Shown: in pieces, positions 7,810 through 13,850 of the stretch
How the letters are laid out: the number at the start of each line of letters is the position of its first letter
How positions within the stretch are numbered: position 1 is the stretch's first letter
Virus record (IMG/VR): IMGVR_UViG_3300033388_003009
Span: 1 to 20,625 of that record
DNA: 20,625 bases
DNA from: a virus
Strand: one strand, 5' to 3'
The notes under the pieces: model-generated
The model's database searches: none
Told to the model about the DNA's origin: nothing
What the model saw: the letters and a program-made list of their open reading frames with translations, nothing else
Translations under genes and position numbers: made by a program

Positions 7810-7938
7810 ATGTCAAGAGCAAACAAAGAAATTATTAAAAAAGTTAAGAAATTAAAAAAAGTCGTAAAGTTTCCAAAACCTCGTAGCAAAACAAATGGGG
7901 TTTGGAAAAAGATAGATAAAAATGGAGAGTGGAAATAA
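7810..7938 (+). CDS. Small very basic protein
   Basis: 42 residues, with 14 Lys and 2 Arg, starting at an ATG preceded by the A/T-rich leader aattcaaattatATG. It is a Lys-rich helix followed by a short Trp-containing tail (GVWKKIDKNGEWK). The Trp/Gly/Lys ending resembles a short beta-hairpin. It overlaps the 5' end of the peptidase frame and may couple its translation. The family is not recognised. A nucleic-acid- or envelope-binding role would suit the charge, but this is speculation. Confidence 0.5.
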   Translation: MSRANKEIIKKVKKLKKVVKFPKPRSKTNGVWKKIDKNGEWK

Positions 7939-7948
7939 TAATAAATAT

Positions 7949-8950
7949 ATGTGGATTATAAAAACAATAAAAAACATATTTAAGAGAAAAGAAACATTAG
8001 GATTATTAGCCAAAGATCCAATTGATGTTCGTGATTATCAGTTAGCAGAATTACAAGCACCGGTAGAGTTGCCAGATGAGTTTGATTTAAGAGATAAGAT
8101 GACTTCGGTTCAAAGACAGAATTGGGGAACTTGCACAGCAAATATGGCTGACGGAGTTAAGGAGTTTTTAGATAAAAAAGAATATGGAAAAGAGATTAAA
8201 CTATCTCAAAAGTTTATTTATATAAATACTAAAAAGATTTCAGGGCTTTGGGATAATCAAGGAGACTATTTAAGAAATGCTTTTAAGTCTGTATGTCAAT
8301 ATGGTGCTTGTTTAGAAGAAACTTTTCCTGATATTAAAAGATCCTCGTGGAATAGTTATATTAAAGACAGACCATCAGAACAAGCATATAAAGAAGCAGA
8401 AAAATACAAGGGCAAAACATTTTGGGCTGTTGGCAGAACATTAGAGGATTTCAGACAAGCAATTTTCCAAAATAAATGTCCTGTGGGATTTGGAATGATG
8501 TGGTATAAATCTTATCGTAGTCCTGCGAGTGATGGCAGATTACCTCTACCCGATACAAAACTAAGCGGACACGCAATTATCTGTGTCGGTTGGACAAAAG
8601 GTAAACTTTGGTTCAAAAACTCTCACGGAACGAACTGGGGGCTAAATGGGTATGCTTATATTCCATTTGAGGAGTTTGAGAAACACGATATTTGGAATGC
8701 TTATGTTTTATTAGATATTAAAGTTCCTAAAAAGCCAGAAATAAAAGAGGGCTGGGTTGCAGACGGATATTTGAGAAAGGATTTTATCAAAGGCGATATT
8801 GTATATCCTATTTGTAATCTTAATTTTAGAGATGCTCCTTGGGGTTCAAAATTAAAAGTTTTAGGCAAGGGAAAAAAGATTAAGATATTAGGAGAGAGTA
8901 AAAAGACAACAAATATAACTTGGCAAAAAGTAAAGGTCGTAGAAACTTAA
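7949..8950 (+). CDS. Papain-like (C1) cysteine peptidase with C-terminal SH3-like domain, probable lysin
   Basis: 333 residues from the ATG at 7949, whose ataaatat leader suits this phage; an in-frame ATG at 7922 would add nine residues. Numbered from 7949, the C1 catalytic set is complete: the oxyanion Gln in the QRQNWGTC block, Cys62, His208 in SGHAIICVGW and Asn224 in FKNSHGTNWG. The LPDEFDLRD segment before the active site is also typical of the family. After the peptidase (about 40-260) comes a small beta domain (about 270-333, with NFRDAPWGSKLKVLGKGKK) that resembles a bacterial SH3b wall-binding domain. It sits between an XhlA-like protein and a holin, so it probably acts as an endolysin cutting peptide cross-links or a surface protein. 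No signal peptide is seen. Confidence 0.85.
   Translation: MWIIKTIKNIFKRKETLGLLAKDPIDVRDYQLAELQAPVELPDEFDLRDKMTSVQRQNWGTCTANMADGVKEFLDKKEYGKEIKLSQKFIYINTKKISGLWDNQGDYLRNAFKSVCQYGACLEETFPDIKRSSWNSYIKDRPSEQAYKEAEKYKGKTFWAVGRTLEDFRQAIFQNKCPVGFGMMWYKSYRSPASDGRLPLPDTKLSGHAIICVGWTKGKLWFKNSHGTNWGLNGYAYIPFEEFEKHDIWNAYVLLDIKVPKKPEIKEGWVADGYLRKDFIKGDIVYPICNLNFRDAPWGSKLKVLGKGKKIKILGESKKTTNITWQKVKVVET
8932..8939 (+). repeat. AAAGGTCG leader element, copy 2
   Basis: Exact octamer inside the last codons of the peptidase gene. It ends 24 bases before the holin ATG at 8964. Confidence 0.55.
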
Positions 8951-8963
8951 TAAATATAATCTT

Positions 8964-9200
8964 ATGGTTTTAAATATAACAATTTTAGTAGCATTAACTA
9001 TTGGAATAGTAGAAGTGATTAAAGGATTTGAATTAGATAAAAGATTTTTACCAATAGTTGCTATAATAATCGGATTAGTGTTTTCTATAATAAGCAATAT
9101 CGGTGGAGATACCATAATGAATATCTTTGCTGGTATAGGAATTGGATTAGCAAGTTGTGGTTTATTTGATTTCGGAAAGAAAACTATTGCTGGAAAATAA
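8964..9200 (+). CDS. Probable holin
   Basis: 78 residues with three hydrophobic segments (about 3-19, 28-45 and 51-69) separated by charged turns (KGFELDKRF and SNIGGD) and ending in a basic tail (FGKKTIAGK). Size, three-helix topology, basic C-terminus and position directly after a lysin candidate indicate a class I-type holin that permeabilises the cytoplasmic membrane. The family is not named with confidence. The start follows an A/T-rich leader (aataaatataatcttATG). This is the last gene of the late block: a strong terminator follows 29 bases after its stop. Confidence 0.7.
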   Translation: MVLNITILVALTIGIVEVIKGFELDKRFLPIVAIIIGLVFSIISNIGGDTIMNIFAGIGIGLASCGLFDFGKKTIAGK

Positions 9201-9229
9201 GACGACAAAAACCTTTTTGTTTTTTAATG

Positions 9230-9261
9230 ACCCTTTTGAAACAGAAGGGTTTTTGTTTTTT
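9230..9261 (+). terminator. Strong rho-independent terminator ending the late region
   Basis: Nine-bp stem (9230-9238 with 9242-9250, one G-U pair), three-base loop and a T-rich tract TTTTGTTTTTT at 9251-9261. A smaller palindrome, ACAAAAACCTTTTTGT, lies just upstream and may reinforce it. The next promoter begins six bases later, so this separates the lysis operon from the early region. Confidence 0.9.
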
Positions 9262-9266
9262 AGGGC

Positions 9267-9295
9267 TTGACAAGGGTTTCTTTTTTTTGTAATAT
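9267..9295 (+). promoter_or_regulatory. Sigma70 promoter P1
   Basis: TTGACA at 9267-9272, 17-base spacer, TAATAT at 9290-9295, preceded by TAGGGC. It sits immediately after the late terminator. No gene longer than 12 codons follows before P2, so it makes either a second start for the early operon or a short leader RNA. The segment 9262-9481 holds no larger gene, only P1, P2 and the leader. Confidence 0.85.
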
Positions 9296-9396
9296 CATAA
9301 GTAGAGTATGGTTAGTTCCTATAAACTTAATACAGAACAGGTGTAAGGGGGATAGATGTAGCATTGATTGGTTATTGACAAAAGTTGTTTAGGGTC

Positions 9397-9425
9397 TTGA
9401 CAAGGGTTTTCAAATGGTGTAATAT
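9397..9425 (+). promoter_or_regulatory. Sigma70 promoter P2 (duplicate of P1)
   Basis: TTGACA at 9397-9402, 17-base spacer, TAATAT at 9420-9425. It shares CTTGACAAGGGTTT and TGTAATATCATAAGTAG with P1, so the two are duplicates 130 bases apart. A second TTGACA lies at 9375-9380, exactly 22 bases upstream, as at the 15101 promoter. The AAAGGTCG element begins ten bases after the -10, near the likely 5' end of the message. Confidence 0.88.
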
Positions 9426-9435
9426 CATAAGTAGA

Positions 9436-9443
9436 AAAGGTCG
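9436..9443 (+). repeat. AAAGGTCG leader element, copy 3
   Basis: Exact octamer close to the expected transcription start of P2, 38 bases before the ATG at 9482. Confidence 0.65.
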
Positions 9444-9481
9444 AGTAAGGTAATTAAATAAAATAATATAAAAATAAATTT

Positions 9482-9646
9482 ATGGAAACAGAAAAATATA
9501 GCATTACTTCCACAAGCAATTTTGAAGCATACGAAACTGAAGGAAATAACAATTACTTAAATGATGTAAATGTAGAAAATCTTAAAAGTGGAGATAAAGT
9601 AATAATTGCTTGGGAAGGTGGTTCAAAGGAAGTAGAAATTGCTTAA
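9482..9646 (+). CDS. Small acidic protein, first gene of the early operon
   Basis: 54 residues from an ATG preceded by aaaataaatttATG. It is acidic, with an Asn/Thr-rich first half and a short beta-rich second half (GDKVIIAWEGGSKEVEIA). The family is not recognised. As the first product from tandem strong promoters it is probably made early and in quantity, which suits a host-takeover or anti-defence peptide, but nothing in the sequence shows its target. Confidence 0.5.
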   Translation: METEKYSITSTSNFEAYETEGNNNYLNDVNVENLKSGDKVIIAWEGGSKEVEIA

Positions 9647-9673
9647 GGTTAAAATAAAATAACAAAAAAATAT

Positions 9674-9799
9674 ATGTCAAAAGTAATGGGAATTGAAATA
9701 AGCGAAGACGAAAGAGAAATGGCAGAAGATATGGGGTTATGGGATTTTATAGAAGAAGACGAAGAAGATGATAAAGAAGATAAAAAAAATAATAAATAA
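9674..9799 (+). CDS. Small highly acidic protein
   Basis: 41 residues after an aaaaaaatatATG leader. The second half is nearly all Asp, Glu and Lys (from DFIEEDEEDDKED onward) with a Lys/Asn tail. The family is not recognised. Small, very acidic early phage proteins can mimic DNA, but that is only an idea here. It lies 27 bases after the previous gene in the same operon. Confidence 0.45.
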   Translation: MSKVMGIEISEDEREMAEDMGLWDFIEEDEEDDKEDKKNNK

Positions 9800-9805
9800 A
9801 AAAAT

Positions 9806-9958
9806 ATGTCTAATATGTCTTATTGTCGCTTTCAAAATACTCTGGCAGATTTAGAGGACTGCTATGAGAATATAAGCGACGACGATTTATCAGAAGAAGA
9901 AGACAAAGCAAGAGAAAGGTTGATTGAGATTTGCGAAAAAATAATACAAGAAGCATAA
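9806..9958 (+). CDS. Conserved small phage protein (SYCRFQNTLADLEDC type)
   Basis: 50 residues. An in-frame ATG nine bases downstream (MSYCRFQ) could equally be the start. The MSYCRFQNTLADLEDCYEN segment and the following acidic helix recall a small hypothetical protein that recurs in many phages; I recognise the pattern but know no function for it. Three cysteines (residues 7, 19 and 42) are spread out rather than paired. It lies six bases after the upstream gene in an apparent operon. Confidence 0.6.
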   Translation: MSNMSYCRFQNTLADLEDCYENISDDDLSEEEDKARERLIEICEKIIQEA

Positions 9959-9986
9959 GAAGTCAGAGAAAAGAAAATAAAAAATT

Positions 9987-10241
9987 ATGAATATAAAAAG
10001 ACAAACAAAAATTATAAGGATCATTAGTGACTGCGATGAAGTTAATAGAAGTTATATTGCTGGAATGGTTGAAAAGGAAGAAGCAGATAAAGCAATGGAT
10101 AGAGCAGAAAAAAGAATTGATAAAATGAAGTTAACAAATGAAGAAAAAAAATATTCAGGATTACTTATGGCAGATTGTTTCAAAAGAATAACCAATAGAT
10201 TAAGAATACCAAAAGAATTAAAACCAAACTTATGCAAATAA
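9987..10241 (+). CDS. Hypothetical helical protein
   Basis: 84 residues, predicted almost entirely helical and basic, with the segments EEADKAMDRAEKRIDKMKL and KRITNRLRIPKELK. Not recognised. It follows an ATG with the aaaaattATG leader and overlaps the next gene, the HExxH protein, by 10 bases, so the two are likely translated together and may act together. Confidence 0.5.
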   Translation: MNIKRQTKIIRIISDCDEVNRSYIAGMVEKEEADKAMDRAEKRIDKMKLTNEEKKYSGLLMADCFKRITNRLRIPKELKPNLCK

Positions 10242-10783
10242 TAAATCATACAAAATGGAATACATCAGATTTGAGAAATCTATTTTCTGAATGTATCTGG
10301 CAAGTTAAAAAGATTGAGGGTAGAGGAAAGAATATAGGAATAAAGATTGAGGTTAAAAATAATAATGTCTGGGAAGAAACAATGAATGGAAGGGCTTATG
10401 TGGGATATTATAAGATGATGATAAAAATTGGGACAAAGATAGATTTAACAAAGATTGAAAAACAAAAGGAATTAGCATTTTTATTTATCCACGAGTATTA
10501 CCACAATCTCGGATTTAGAAGTCAGGACTACAAAAACTATACAAAAGATTGGACTCAAAGATATGATGTAAGTTTTGTTAAAAATTATCCGATTAGATTA
10601 GCAGAAACAAAGATAGAATTAAAAAGAGATATACAAATGGAAAGGTATCAGAAAGTTTTAGGATATGTAAAAGAATATCAAAGCAAGGTTAAACGAGTTC
10701 AGAACTTATTAAAGAAATGGAAACAGAAACAAAGAAGATATGAAAGAGTGCTAACTGCGGCAGGGAAAATAAAACCTGAATAA
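10232..10783 (+). CDS. Putative zinc metalloprotease (HExxH)
   Basis: 183 residues. A strong zincin motif is present, HEYYH at residues 87-91, preceded by a hydrophobic helix (ELAFLFI) and followed by NLGF, as in minimal metallopeptidases and SprT-like proteins. A third zinc ligand is not obvious; Glu or His residues further on could serve. The C-terminal third (about 125-183) is a long, very basic helix that may bind nucleic acid. Phages encode such small zincins, but their substrates are mostly unknown. The gene overlaps its upstream partner and is followed by a structured intergenic region. Confidence 0.65.
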   Translation: MQIINHTKWNTSDLRNLFSECIWQVKKIEGRGKNIGIKIEVKNNNVWEETMNGRAYVGYYKMMIKIGTKIDLTKIEKQKELAFLFIHEYYHNLGFRSQDYKNYTKDWTQRYDVSFVKNYPIRLAETKIELKRDIQMERYQKVLGYVKEYQSKVKRVQNLLKKWKQKQRRYERVLTAAGKIKPE

Positions 10784-10917
10784 TCTGGCTACTGACTAAG
10801 GGCTTATCTTAGTAGTGTGAACCATTAGATGAGGAGTCAACGATTTAAAGTAAATAGTTGATGTAGCACCTGTTTGGAACATAATCGTTGTTCACAGGGC
10901 AACCTCGTGGACGAAAA
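10784..10917 (+). ncRNA. Structured intergenic RNA element, possibly a cis-regulatory switch
   Basis: The 134 bases before the next gene are less A/T-rich than other gaps here and can fold several ways. (1) ACTAAG (10795-10800) pairs with CTTAGT (10808-10813). (2) CAACGATT (10838-10845) pairs perfectly with AATCGTTG (10883-10890), and the adjoining GTGAA (10817-10821) pairs with TTCAC (10891-10895), giving 13 bp with a 16-base bulge. (3) Bases 10890-10912 form a hairpin with a GCAA tetraloop ending five bases before the ATG at 10918. Folds 2 and 3 share 10890-10895 and so exclude each other, as in a riboswitch. Not a tRNA, and not a riboswitch class I know. Confidence 0.55.
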
Positions 10918-11304
10918 ATGGGGTTAATCAATGAATATAAGGGTATGCAAACATTATTTGAAGTAAACAATAAAATAAGGAAATCAGAGAAAGAGAAATC
11001 ATTAAAAAAAGAAATAACAAATTCAGAGTATTCTAAAGATTATTTTATCAAGCAGATATTAACTGAGGAATATCTTTGGGATATGAGATGCTGGGATAAG
11101 CCAAAAAAGGATTATTCTAAAGAGGAAGTAATAAAGCAATTAAAGAAATGGTTGCAAAAAGATACTTGGTTATGTAATTGTGGTCATACTCTATTCTGTA
11201 TTGAGAAACTATTATTATATAAGTGGATGGGGATAGATGAAATTGCTGATCTTGTGATACAAAATAACAAAGTTAAATACCAAGATGAAATTGGGACTTG
11301 GTAA
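10918..11304 (+). CDS. Hypothetical protein downstream of the structured RNA
   Basis: 128 residues from the ATG at 10918; an earlier TTG at 10888 lies inside the RNA hairpin. It is mostly helical and Lys/Glu-rich, with a CNCGH segment at about residue 92 and two further cysteines that could form a weak metal site. Not recognised. If the upstream element is a switch, this is the gene it would control, so its function would help identify the signal. Confidence 0.55.
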   Translation: MGLINEYKGMQTLFEVNNKIRKSEKEKSLKKEITNSEYSKDYFIKQILTEEYLWDMRCWDKPKKDYSKEEVIKQLKKWLQKDTWLCNCGHTLFCIEKLLLYKWMGIDEIADLVIQNNKVKYQDEIGTW

Positions 11305-11311
11305 TAAAATT

Positions 11312-11476
11312 ATGAAAAATATAAAAAAACAAATAGAAGAAACAACAGGAGAAACAAAAGAGGATATGGGCTTACAGGAGGAAGTAGAATACTGGGAGGC
11401 AGGAGAGGAAGACGAGGATTTTAAGAAAAGAGAAAAAGAAGAAAAAGAAGTAGCAGAAGAAGACGATGATTATTAA
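11312..11476 (+). CDS. Small acidic protein
   Basis: 54 residues from the ATG at 11312, which has the native aataaaattATG leader; an in-frame ATG at 11285 would overlap the previous gene by 20 bases. The protein begins with a basic helix (MKNIKKQIEE) and continues with a run dominated by Glu, Asp and Lys ending EEDDDY. Charge-rich and probably disordered. No family recognised. Confidence 0.5.
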   Translation: MKNIKKQIEETTGETKEDMGLQEEVEYWEAGEEDEDFKKREKEEKEVAEEDDDY

Positions 11477-11482
11477 AGGTCG
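11475..11482 (+). repeat. AAAGGTCG leader element, copy 4
   Basis: Exact octamer overlapping the TAA stop of the upstream gene, 23 bases before the ATG at 11506. Confidence 0.6.
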
Positions 11483-11505
11483 TGGTTTAATTAAAATAAA
11501 ATAAA

Positions 11506-11706
11506 ATGACTAAAAAACAATACAAAGATTTACTAACCAATAATGGTTATATAAATTTTCCAAATGTAAGCGAGTTTTTAAGAAATAACTGCATTGCTGA
11601 TTACGAGGTAATTGCTGAAATCTTTAATAAGGGTATGAGCAATGATGATTATCATAATTTACAAGAAGCAATTGATGAAATTGGAGATGGAGAGGAAGAT
11701 GAATAA
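11506..11706 (+). CDS. Small hypothetical protein
   Basis: 66 residues following an AAAGGTCG element and the leader ttaaaataaaataaaATG. Helical, with an acidic C-terminus (AIDEIGDGEEDE). The central part (FPNVSEFLRNNCIADYEVIAEIF) looks like a compact helical domain. Not recognised. Confidence 0.5.
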   Translation: MTKKQYKDLLTNNGYINFPNVSEFLRNNCIADYEVIAEIFNKGMSNDDYHNLQEAIDEIGDGEEDE

Positions 11707-11754
11707 TTGGTTTTAAATAGTTAATATCGGATAATAAAATAAAAAAATAAAAAT

Positions 11755-11967
11755 ATGAGATTATTAAAATCCAAAATTATGAATTACAAAGAATTAGAAA
11801 AAAAGTTATTAAAAGAATATAGAGTGCTTTGGACTGATTGGAAAATGTTAGATAATAACAAAATGAGAAGGGTAGAAAATAAAAGTGCGAAGTCTTTGAT
11901 AAAAATGCTTATTGGCGAAGCGTTTAGAGCAGGGCTTAATAGAGCAAGTGAAATAATAAATAAATAA
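11755..11967 (+). CDS. Small basic helical protein
   Basis: 70 residues from the ATG at 11755 after a long A-rich leader; an in-frame ATG at 11779 (MNYKELEKK) is an alternative start. Lys/Arg/Leu-rich and helical, with no motif that I recognise. It is followed one base later by the start of a small ribbon-helix-helix-like protein, so the two may be co-regulated. Confidence 0.5.
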   Translation: MRLLKSKIMNYKELEKKLLKEYRVLWTDWKMLDNNKMRRVENKSAKSLIKMLIGEAFRAGLNRASEIINK

Positions 11968-11968
11968 T

Positions 11969-12115
11969 ATGTATAGTCCACAAATAAAAGACGAACAAAT
12001 CAAAAAGATTTATCTCATATCAAGAGAACTTTCATTGCCAATGACAAAAGTCGTGGAGATAGCGATTGATGATTTTATAAAGAAATGTGAAAGATTAAAG
12101 AAAAAGAAAAAATGA
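11969..12115 (+). CDS. Small ribbon-helix-helix-like DNA-binding protein
   Basis: 48 residues. The sequence IKKIYLISRELSLPMTKVVE followed by IAIDDFIKKCERLKKKKK fits the Arc/MetJ-type ribbon-helix-helix pattern: a short strand, a helix, a turn at SLPMT, a second helix with the typical VEIAIDDFI, and a basic tail. Such proteins bind operator DNA as dimers. It ends directly before the 12137 promoter, so it could regulate the next transcription unit. Too short for a firm assignment. Confidence 0.5.
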   Translation: MYSPQIKDEQIKKIYLISRELSLPMTKVVEIAIDDFIKKCERLKKKKK

Positions 12116-12136
12116 AAAGTGTGCTATTTTTAGGAC

Positions 12137-12165
12137 TTGACAAACCGCTCTAAATGCTTTACAAT
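12137..12165 (+). promoter_or_regulatory. Sigma70 promoter P3
   Basis: TTGACA at 12137-12142, 17-base spacer, TACAAT at 12160-12165, preceded by TAGGAC as in the other early promoters. The AAAGGTCG element starts eight bases later. It drives the exonuclease and DNA-binding gene block. Confidence 0.88.
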
Positions 12166-12173
12166 ATAAGAAC

Positions 12174-12181
12174 AAAGGTCG
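12174..12181 (+). repeat. AAAGGTCG leader element, copy 5
   Basis: Exact octamer near the expected 5' end of the P3 message, 24 bases before the ATG at 12206. Confidence 0.65.
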
Positions 12182-12205
12182 GAAAAACATAACTAATAAA
12201 ATAAA

Positions 12206-13273
12206 ATGGAAAACAAGCAGGAAGGTCAAAATTGGGCTTTAGCCCCAATTTGGAATAAACAATTAACATTTGGGAGAGAAGATAGAGAACTTAAAAAAAG
12301 AGAAAGAATTTGGGCAAGTGAAATTGGCAAGAATTATTATGAAAGGTATCTCAAAATGAGTGCTATCAAACCTGACTTTGATTATGATGAAAGAACCTTG
12401 CGAGTATTTGAAGCAGGGAACTTTTTTGAAAGGATAGTTGGGTTTGTTTTAGTTGCTGCTGGAATTATGATTTATGATAATAAGCCATATAGTATTCCAG
12501 AAGACAAAGATCATTTAAAGGTTTCTGTTAGACCTGACTTTATTGCTGGAGGAAAACCTGATTGGGAAAGAGCAAAAAAGCAAATAGATCAAGAATTGTT
12601 ATTTAAGATAATGCCGAACTTAAAAAGGATAGCCGAACAATTAGTTAAAGAGTTTTCTAAAAAATATCCTAATGGATTAAAAAAGAGATTACTTGAAATC
12701 AAATCTATCAATAGCCAAGTATTTTGGGCTAAAAAAGATTATCTCACAGAAGCATATCCACATCATATTATGCAATGTTTTACAGGAATGAAAGCAACAG
12801 GAATAGACGAGGGTGGAGTATTCTATATTAGTAAGGACGATTTAACAACTGCTGAATTTGTGGTTTATCTTAATAGCGAAAGATTAAATGAGAAGTGGGA
12901 AAAAGATGTTAGAAAGATGACAAAGTATATCAGAGATGGAGTTGAACCACCAAAACCTGAAAACATAGTTTTTGACGAAAGAAAGAAGTTAAGATTTCAA
13001 TATCTTAACCAGAAGCGAATAATTATGGGTTGCTATACTGAAAATTGGGAGATTGGTTGGAGTAATTATATAAGCAGGATTACAGGGATCAAAGGAAATA
13101 CACAAAAAGAAGTATGTGAGAAATGGAAGTATAAAATCAAAGCAGAATTAAAAGAGAAGAATGATAAACTGAAAGAAGATTTTAAGGCAACTCCTAAAAT
13201 AGTAGAAGAAAAGAAAAAGTTTGATGAAGCAACAGAAAAGGCTAAGGCATTAAAGAAACAAAAAAATGACTAA
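12206..13273 (+). CDS. PD-(D/E)XK nuclease, RecB/Cas4-like exonuclease
   Basis: 355 residues. The catalytic pattern is visible in order: a helix with Glu75 (GNFFERIVG), Asp111 in VSVRPDFI, the ExK pair in LLEIKS (Glu164 and Lys166), and a C-terminal HHIMQ helix (Gln190) matching the RecB-family QxxxY-like motif. This is the usual phage Cas4/RecB-type exonuclease, acting in recombination or DNA processing. No four-cysteine Fe-S cluster is visible. The last ~60 residues are Lys/Glu-rich and coiled-coil-like. It is the first gene after promoter P3 and lies upstream of the single-stranded DNA-binding protein, a common arrangement for phage recombination modules. Confidence 0.8.
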   Translation: MENKQEGQNWALAPIWNKQLTFGREDRELKKRERIWASEIGKNYYERYLKMSAIKPDFDYDERTLRVFEAGNFFERIVGFVLVAAGIMIYDNKPYSIPEDKDHLKVSVRPDFIAGGKPDWERAKKQIDQELLFKIMPNLKRIAEQLVKEFSKKYPNGLKKRLLEIKSINSQVFWAKKDYLTEAYPHHIMQCFTGMKATGIDEGGVFYISKDDLTTAEFVVYLNSERLNEKWEKDVRKMTKYIRDGVEPPKPENIVFDERKKLRFQYLNQKRIIMGCYTENWEIGWSNYISRITGIKGNTQKEVCEKWKYKIKAELKEKNDKLKEDFKATPKIVEEKKKFDEATEKAKALKKQKND

Positions 13274-13439
13274 AATAGATATAAATAACGCAGACCACCC
13301 ATCAAGACAAAAAGCAATTAGAATTTTGAGATTTATTGATGAAAGATGTGAAATAGATTTATGTGGAGTGCTTTATTATGAATTAGAAGATTTTATTACA
13401 AAAGTAATAGAAGAAAAAAAGAAAGGTCGTAAAAAATAA
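13266..13439 (+). CDS. Small hypothetical protein
   Basis: 57 residues starting 8 bases inside the nuclease gene, so translation is coupled. It contains a central segment ILRFIDERCEIDLCGVLYYE with two cysteines and ends in a Lys-rich tail. No family recognised. Its last codons contain an AAAGGTCG copy that precedes the next gene. Confidence 0.5.
   Translation: MTKIDINNADHPSRQKAIRILRFIDERCEIDLCGVLYYELEDFITKVIEEKKKGRKK
13422..13429 (+). repeat. AAAGGTCG leader element, copy 6
   Basis: Exact octamer inside the 3' end of the preceding small gene, 25 bases before the ATG at 13455. Confidence 0.55.
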
Positions 13440-13454
13440 TATAAGAATAAAAAT

Positions 13455-13805
13455 ATGAAAAAAATAAATTTTTACATAGTTGTTCCTATCATTTGTTGTT
13501 TAATAATCGGAATAAGTTTAATAATTATTCAAAACAATAAACAAAATTCTATTGAAAGACAACAACAAATTGATATTTTACAACAAGAGAAAATTACAGA
13601 ACAAGAAAAAAAAGAGGAGGTAAAAAATCAAAGATTGTTAGAAAGTTGCGAACAAACTGCAGTAAGGGATTTTTGGGAATATGTAGAACTTAATGGAGAA
13701 AAACAAAACGATGGAAGTATTTTAGCAGAAGCAAGAATTTGGGATAGAGCAGATAAGAGAAAAAAAGAAGCATTAAATAATTGTTATAGGAAATATATTA
13801 AATAA
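13455..13805 (+). CDS. Membrane-anchored small protein
   Basis: 116 residues. An N-terminal hydrophobic helix (about 6-25, with a double Cys) acts as a membrane anchor; a Gln/Glu/Lys-rich coiled-coil-like stretch (about 28-62) follows; then a small domain with two cysteines (SCEQTA and NNCYRK) that could form a disulphide outside the cell. The family is not recognised. A membrane-anchored coiled-coil protein among DNA-metabolism genes may act in superinfection exclusion or as an envelope-associated factor, but this is inference. Confidence 0.55.
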   Translation: MKKINFYIVVPIICCLIIGISLIIIQNNKQNSIERQQQIDILQQEKITEQEKKEEVKNQRLLESCEQTAVRDFWEYVELNGEKQNDGSILAEARIWDRADKRKKEALNNCYRKYIK

Positions 13806-13813
13806 AAAGGTCG
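13806..13813 (+). repeat. AAAGGTCG leader element, copy 7
   Basis: Exact octamer directly after the upstream stop, 37 bases before the ATG at 13851. Confidence 0.6.
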
Positions 13814-13850
13814 ACAAAGTAAAATAATTTAATTGTGTCAAATTAGTGAT

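Noticed and set aside
10784-10917. tRNA or tmRNA in the structured gap
   Set aside because: No acceptor, anticodon and T-arm set can be drawn; no GGTTCRA with matching stem and no CCA context.
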